A stretch of 64,000 nt of DNA, from contig NZ_CP133480.1 in assembly GCF_031195445.1 (NCBI RefSeq), positions 4,332,501 through 4,396,500 of the forward strand, given 5' to 3'. Source of the stretch: Acuticoccus sp. MNP-M23 (lineage in GTDB: Bacteria > Pseudomonadota > Alphaproteobacteria > Rhizobiales > Amorphaceae). This document shows, in pieces, positions 60,976 through 64,000 of the stretch (positions within the stretch are counted from its first letter, which is position 1; every line of letters begins with the position of its first letter). The notes beneath the pieces were generated by a model. It was not told the DNA's origin. It did no database searches and saw only the letters and a program-made list of their open reading frames with translations. Position numbers and translations under genes: made by a program.

Positions 60976-61788
60976 TCAGTCGACGAGTGCGCGGGTGAGC
61001 GGACTGTCCGGATCTGCAAGCTGGGTAACGACGGTGAAGTGATTCTTCCCCTCGTCATAGCGCTGCGGTAGCGGGCGGCCCCCCGGCCGCCAGGCTTCGC
61101 TCATCAGGCGGGTCTGACGCAGAAACTCGGGCCGCTCGTTGGCGCCCACCCAAAGCAGGATCGGGATTTCGCCTCTGCGCTCCAGACGTGCCGGACTTTC
61201 GGCGGCGGCCTCTTCGGCGGTCAGGCGCAGCTTGTCGTTCATTTTAATGGCGAGGAGCGGGGTCAGGTCGAAGACGCCGCTCAGCGGAATGATCCGCTCG
61301 ATGCGGGCGCTGACATCGGCGTCCAGCGGGACATCGGTGCACGCCATGCGCGCCACCAGATGGCCGCCGGCCGAATGCCCGATCAGCCGCACCGGCCCGG
61401 CCACGGCGCCTGCGGCACAGTTGATGGCGGCCGCCACCTCGCGTGTGATCTCTGCAATGCGGGCCTCTGGTGCCAGCGTGTAACCGGGAATGGCGACCGC
61501 CCAGCCAGCCGCCAGCGCGCCTTGCGCAAGATGCGACCAGTATGAGCGGTGGAGCGAATGCCAGTAGCCGCCATGAACGAAGACGACGAGGCCGCGCGCC
61601 TCCCCTTCGGGGCGGAAGAGATCGAGCTGATTGCGCTCTTTCGTGCCGTAGGTCAGCGTTTCAAACGTGCCGTCCGGGCGCGCGCCGCGAAACGAAGCGG
61701 CAATTTCGGCCCAGGCGTCCGGATCACGCTCCTCCTGCGGAACGTGGACCGAATTCACGAAGGCATCGTCCCAGTCAATCATCGTCAA
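60976..61788 (-). CDS. kynB: Kynurenine formamidase (alpha/beta hydrolase type)
   Basis: 270 residues. HGGYWHSL (residues 72-79) is the oxyanion motif seen in eukaryotic-type arylformamidases; the nucleophile is Ser139 in GHSAGGH, and His250 in EGKNHFTVV completes the site. Adjacency to kynA supports hydrolysis of N-formylkynurenine to kynurenine. It is not the metal-dependent KynB of Pseudomonas, so the symbol is by role only; a general esterase is the alternative. Confidence 0.82.
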   Translation of the reverse strand: MTMIDWDDAFVNSVHVPQEERDPDAWAEIAASFRGARPDGTFETLTYGTKERNQLDLFRPEGEARGLVVFVHGGYWHSLHRSYWSHLAQGALAAGWAVAIPGYTLAPEARIAEITREVAAAINCAAGAVAGPVRLIGHSAGGHLVARMACTDVPLDADVSARIERIIPLSGVFDLTPLLAIKMNDKLRLTAEEAAAESPARLERRGEIPILLWVGANERPEFLRQTRLMSEAWRPGGRPLPQRYDEGKNHFTVVTQLADPDSPLTRALVD

Positions 61789-62205
61789 ATGTCCTCGAAG
61801 AAGAATGCGGCATGGAAGGCCATGCGGCCATTATGCCGCAAGCGGCTGGAGGCCCGCACCGTCGCGGCACACGCGGCAGGCGCAACATCAGGCTAGGCGC
61901 CGCTCCGGCCTATTTCAACCATCAACATTTTAGCTCTAAACTAGTTTGATTCTTCCGGCATCGGCAGTCCCCGTGCCGCCGCAGACCTGCAAACCGGGTG
62001 ATCAGGTTGACGGCCGCAGCCCGGCCCGGCACGGATCTGCCGCAAACTGTGTCGGGCGGGGTGCGAACCGAATGCAGCCGCCCCCATTTATACCCGGTGA
62101 GATGACGAACATCGCAAAGGACGAGCGGCCCACCGTGACGCGAAGCAAGCCCAGACGCGCAGTGCACCAGCCTCACGCGTGCCCCATGTGCAAAGGTGCA
62201 TGCCG
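61789..62205. promoter_or_regulatory. 417-bp divergent region with overlapping palindromes
   Basis: No gene seen. An AT-rich spot at 61925-61955 contains TTTAGCTCTAAA (61929-61940, 5+5 bp repeat) overlapping the perfect 10-bp palindrome AAACTAGTTT (61938-61947). This could be an operator or core promoter for the kyn genes or the DedA-PAP2 gene. Other hairpins near 61830 are weak. Confidence 0.4.
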
Positions 62206-64000
62206 ATGACCGGCATGATCGACTGGCTGACCGACCAGCTGGCCACCAATCCCTTGAGCGTCGCGTTGATCGTCGGCCTTCTGTCCATGGCAGAGGCGGT
62301 GATTATCGTTGGCACCTTCGTGCCCGGCGTGACCATTGTGCTGGCCATTGCCGCGGCGGCCGGTGCCGCGGGCGAAGGTCTGTGGCCGGTGTTTCTCGCC
62401 GTCGCCATCGGCACCATCTCGGGCGATCTCATCTCCTACTGGGTGGGCCGCCGCTACGGCATGAAGATCGCCGGATGGGGCCCGCTTGCCCGCCGCCCTC
62501 ACGTTTTTGCAAAGTCCGAAGCATTCTTTGAAAAGCGCGGGTTCATGAGCGTCGCGATCGCCCGCTTCCTGCCGGCGGTGCGTACGCTCGTGCCCACCTT
62601 CGCCGGCATCGCGAAAATGTCGCCGGTGACATTCACGGTCGCCAACGGGCTGTCCGGCATCGTGTGGGCGGCGCTCCATGTGTTCGGCGTCGGGCTTGCC
62701 GCCAGTGCGCTGGCCGAAATCGGCGGCCGTCTGGCAGCGGTGATGATCGGCGCGCTGATCGTGCTGGGCATCGCAATCTGGCTGGCGCGGATTGCAACGA
62801 TCTTCTCCATCGGCGTCATCCGGCGGGTGCGCAACAAGGTGCACCGCTGGGCCTCGCGGCGCAGCGATCGCGCGTCGCGTGTCCTGGCGCGAACCCTGTC
62901 GCCGGAAGACACGTCCGGTCTTCTCATCATCTTCTGGACCTCGCTTCTGATCGCGGGCGTCGTCGCATTCGCCGGCCTTCTGGAAGCGGTGTGGTCGGGC
63001 AAGAACATCATCACCATCGACCTCGCGTTCAGCCGGTTCGTGCAATCCCTGCGCACGCCGTCACTGGACGATGCGATGGTGATCATCACCAGCTTCGGCG
63101 ATGCCATTGTGCTCGCCTCCGTGGTCATCGCCATCATCGGCTTCCTGCTCTTTTACCGGCACTTCTGGATTGCGGGCACGTTTGTGCTCGGCATCCTGTC
63201 ACCGCTCCTGTTCGTGCCGCTGGTGAAGGGGATGCTTGCAAGGGCGCGCCCCCTCACCGACCTTTATGACGGCGTCGACAGCTTCAGCTTCCCAAGCGGG
63301 CACACCACCAACTCGGCGGTGGTCCTCGGCCTTCTGGCAGTCTTGCTGGCGGGGTCGGTGCGCGGGCGGATGCGCTGGGTGATGGCGACGCTCCTCCTGA
63401 TGCCGGTCCTCCTGATCGCCTTCTCGCGGATCTACCTGCAGGCGCACTGGCCGTCCGATGTGGTGGCCGGCCTGGCGTTTGCCGCCGCCGTCACTGCAGG
63501 CTTCGCCCTCTCGCTCAGCGTCCTGCCGGACCACGAGGTCCGCCCCTGGCGCCTCGGGGCCGTGGTTCTGGCCACCTTCGCAGTGGTGGGTGGCCTCAAC
63601 ATCGGCACCGGCTTTGAGGCGGACAAGGCGGCCTACGCGCCCCACACCCTCACCGAACAGCTGACCCTGGCCCAATGGGAGCAGCAGGGCTGGCAGGTGA
63701 TCGGCCCCGGACGGATCGACTTTGAGGGTGACGTTGAATCGCCCTTCCACGCCCAGTGGCTGGGCGACCGCACAGCGCTCGATGCCGCGCTTCTGGCCGA
63801 TGGCTGGCGGAAAGCTGAGCCGTGGGATCTGACCGCCGTCACCGCCCTCTTCCGCGGGCGAAGTTCGCTCGACGAACTGCCGCCGGTGCCGCGCCTTCAT
63901 CTCGGCCGCCTGCCGGTGGAGACCTTCGTGAAGGACGGCGACGCGGACCGGCGGCTCGTGTTCCGCCTCTGGCCGTCGCGCTACAACGTCGGGGGCAAAT
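62206..64000 (+). CDS. DedA-PAP2-LssY fusion membrane protein, C terminus cut by window edge
   Basis: At least 598 residues from the ATG at 62206 (AAAGG upstream; a second ATG is three codons in). Residues ~1-200 are a DedA/VTT domain (EAVIIVGTFVPG, ISYWVGRRYG, FLPAVRTLVPTFAG), ~240-450 a PAP2 phosphatase with the full active site (KGMLARARPL, FSFPSGHTTNS, SRIYLQAHWPSDVVAG), and from ~480 an LssY-C-like soluble domain (WQVIGPGRIDFEGDVESPFHAQWLG). Such fusions are inner-membrane proteins thought to act on lipid phosphates such as undecaprenyl pyrophosphate; that role is inference. Confidence 0.9.
   Translation, partial: MTGMIDWLTDQLATNPLSVALIVGLLSMAEAVIIVGTFVPGVTIVLAIAAAAGAAGEGLWPVFLAVAIGTISGDLISYWVGRRYGMKIAGWGPLARRPHVFAKSEAFFEKRGFMSVAIARFLPAVRTLVPTFAGIAKMSPVTFTVANGLSGIVWAALHVFGVGLAASALAEIGGRLAAVMIGALIVLGIAIWLARIATIFSIGVIRRVRNKVHRWASRRSDRASRVLARTLSPEDTSGLLIIFWTSLLIAGVVAFAGLLEAVWSGKNIITIDLAFSRFVQSLRTPSLDDAMVIITSFGDAIVLASVVIAIIGFLLFYRHFWIAGTFVLGILSPLLFVPLVKGMLARARPLTDLYDGVDSFSFPSGHTTNSAVVLGLLAVLLAGSVRGRMRWVMATLLLMPVLLIAFSRIYLQAHWPSDVVAGLAFAAAVTAGFALSLSVLPDHEVRPWRLGAVVLATFAVVGGLNIGTGFEADKAAYAPHTLTEQLTLAQWEQQGWQVIGPGRIDFEGDVESPFHAQWLGDRTALDAALLADGWRKAEPWDLTAVTALFRGRSSLDELPPVPRLHLGRLPVETFVKDGDADRRLVFRLWPSRYNVGGK

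Overview
The window is high-GC, densely coded DNA from an alphaproteobacterium, most likely Hyphomicrobiales (Rhizobiales). The order nuoN-birA-rnj-mce-DUF1467, the pairing of an alpha/beta hydrolase with a divergent cysteine desulfurase, and a glutathione-dependent formaldehyde pathway with an NAD-linked molybdenum formate dehydrogenase all fit that group. No prophage, insertion sequence, CRISPR array or rRNA operon was seen.

Layout. 1-4.3 kb: cut-off cysteine desulfurase, alpha/beta hydrolase, anmK, tyrS, speD. 4.4-9.7 kb: PadR regulator and a two-gene RND pump with a palindromic operator candidate in front. 9.8-11.7 kb: Atm1-type ABC exporter. 11.8-14.9 kb: DUF1467, mce, rnj and birA, minus strand, directly behind nuoN. 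14.9-41.8 kb: all 14 complex I genes (nuoA-N) on the minus strand, but in pieces. The block nuoA-B-C-(GFA zinc protein)-D-E-F ends at a strong terminator. A five-PAS chemotaxis transducer follows, then nuoG-(SH3 protein)-H-I, then about 7.8 kb of unrelated genes on both strands (fasciclin, AMP-dependent ligase, PhyH oxygenase, HTH regulator, purB, Tim44-like protein, glycosyltransferase), then nuoJ-K and nuoL-M-N. The leaders of nuoJ and nuoL share a duplicated hairpin-forming sequence.

42.1-44.1 kb: a lipid-linked sugar flippase, tRNA-Asp and tRNA-Val. 44.2-50.9 kb: a divergent formaldehyde locus. frmA and frmB convert S-hydroxymethylglutathione to formate, and fdsA plus a fused fdsG-fdsB oxidise formate to CO2 with reduction of NAD, giving NADH that complex I could use. 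50.9-60.1 kb: a VOC protein, a phospholyase-type class III aminotransferase overlapping a small-molecule kinase, a divergent polyamine-type ABC importer, an SDR, a TIGR04076-like protein and an aldo/keto reductase. Together these look like an uptake and breakdown route for an amino alcohol that is first phosphorylated. 60.1-61.8 kb: kynA and a kynurenine formamidase, the first two steps of tryptophan breakdown. The window ends inside a DedA-PAP2-LssY fusion.

Most starts were chosen from ribosome-binding sites, overlaps and family alignment recalled from memory. No database search was possible, so family names rest on visible motifs.
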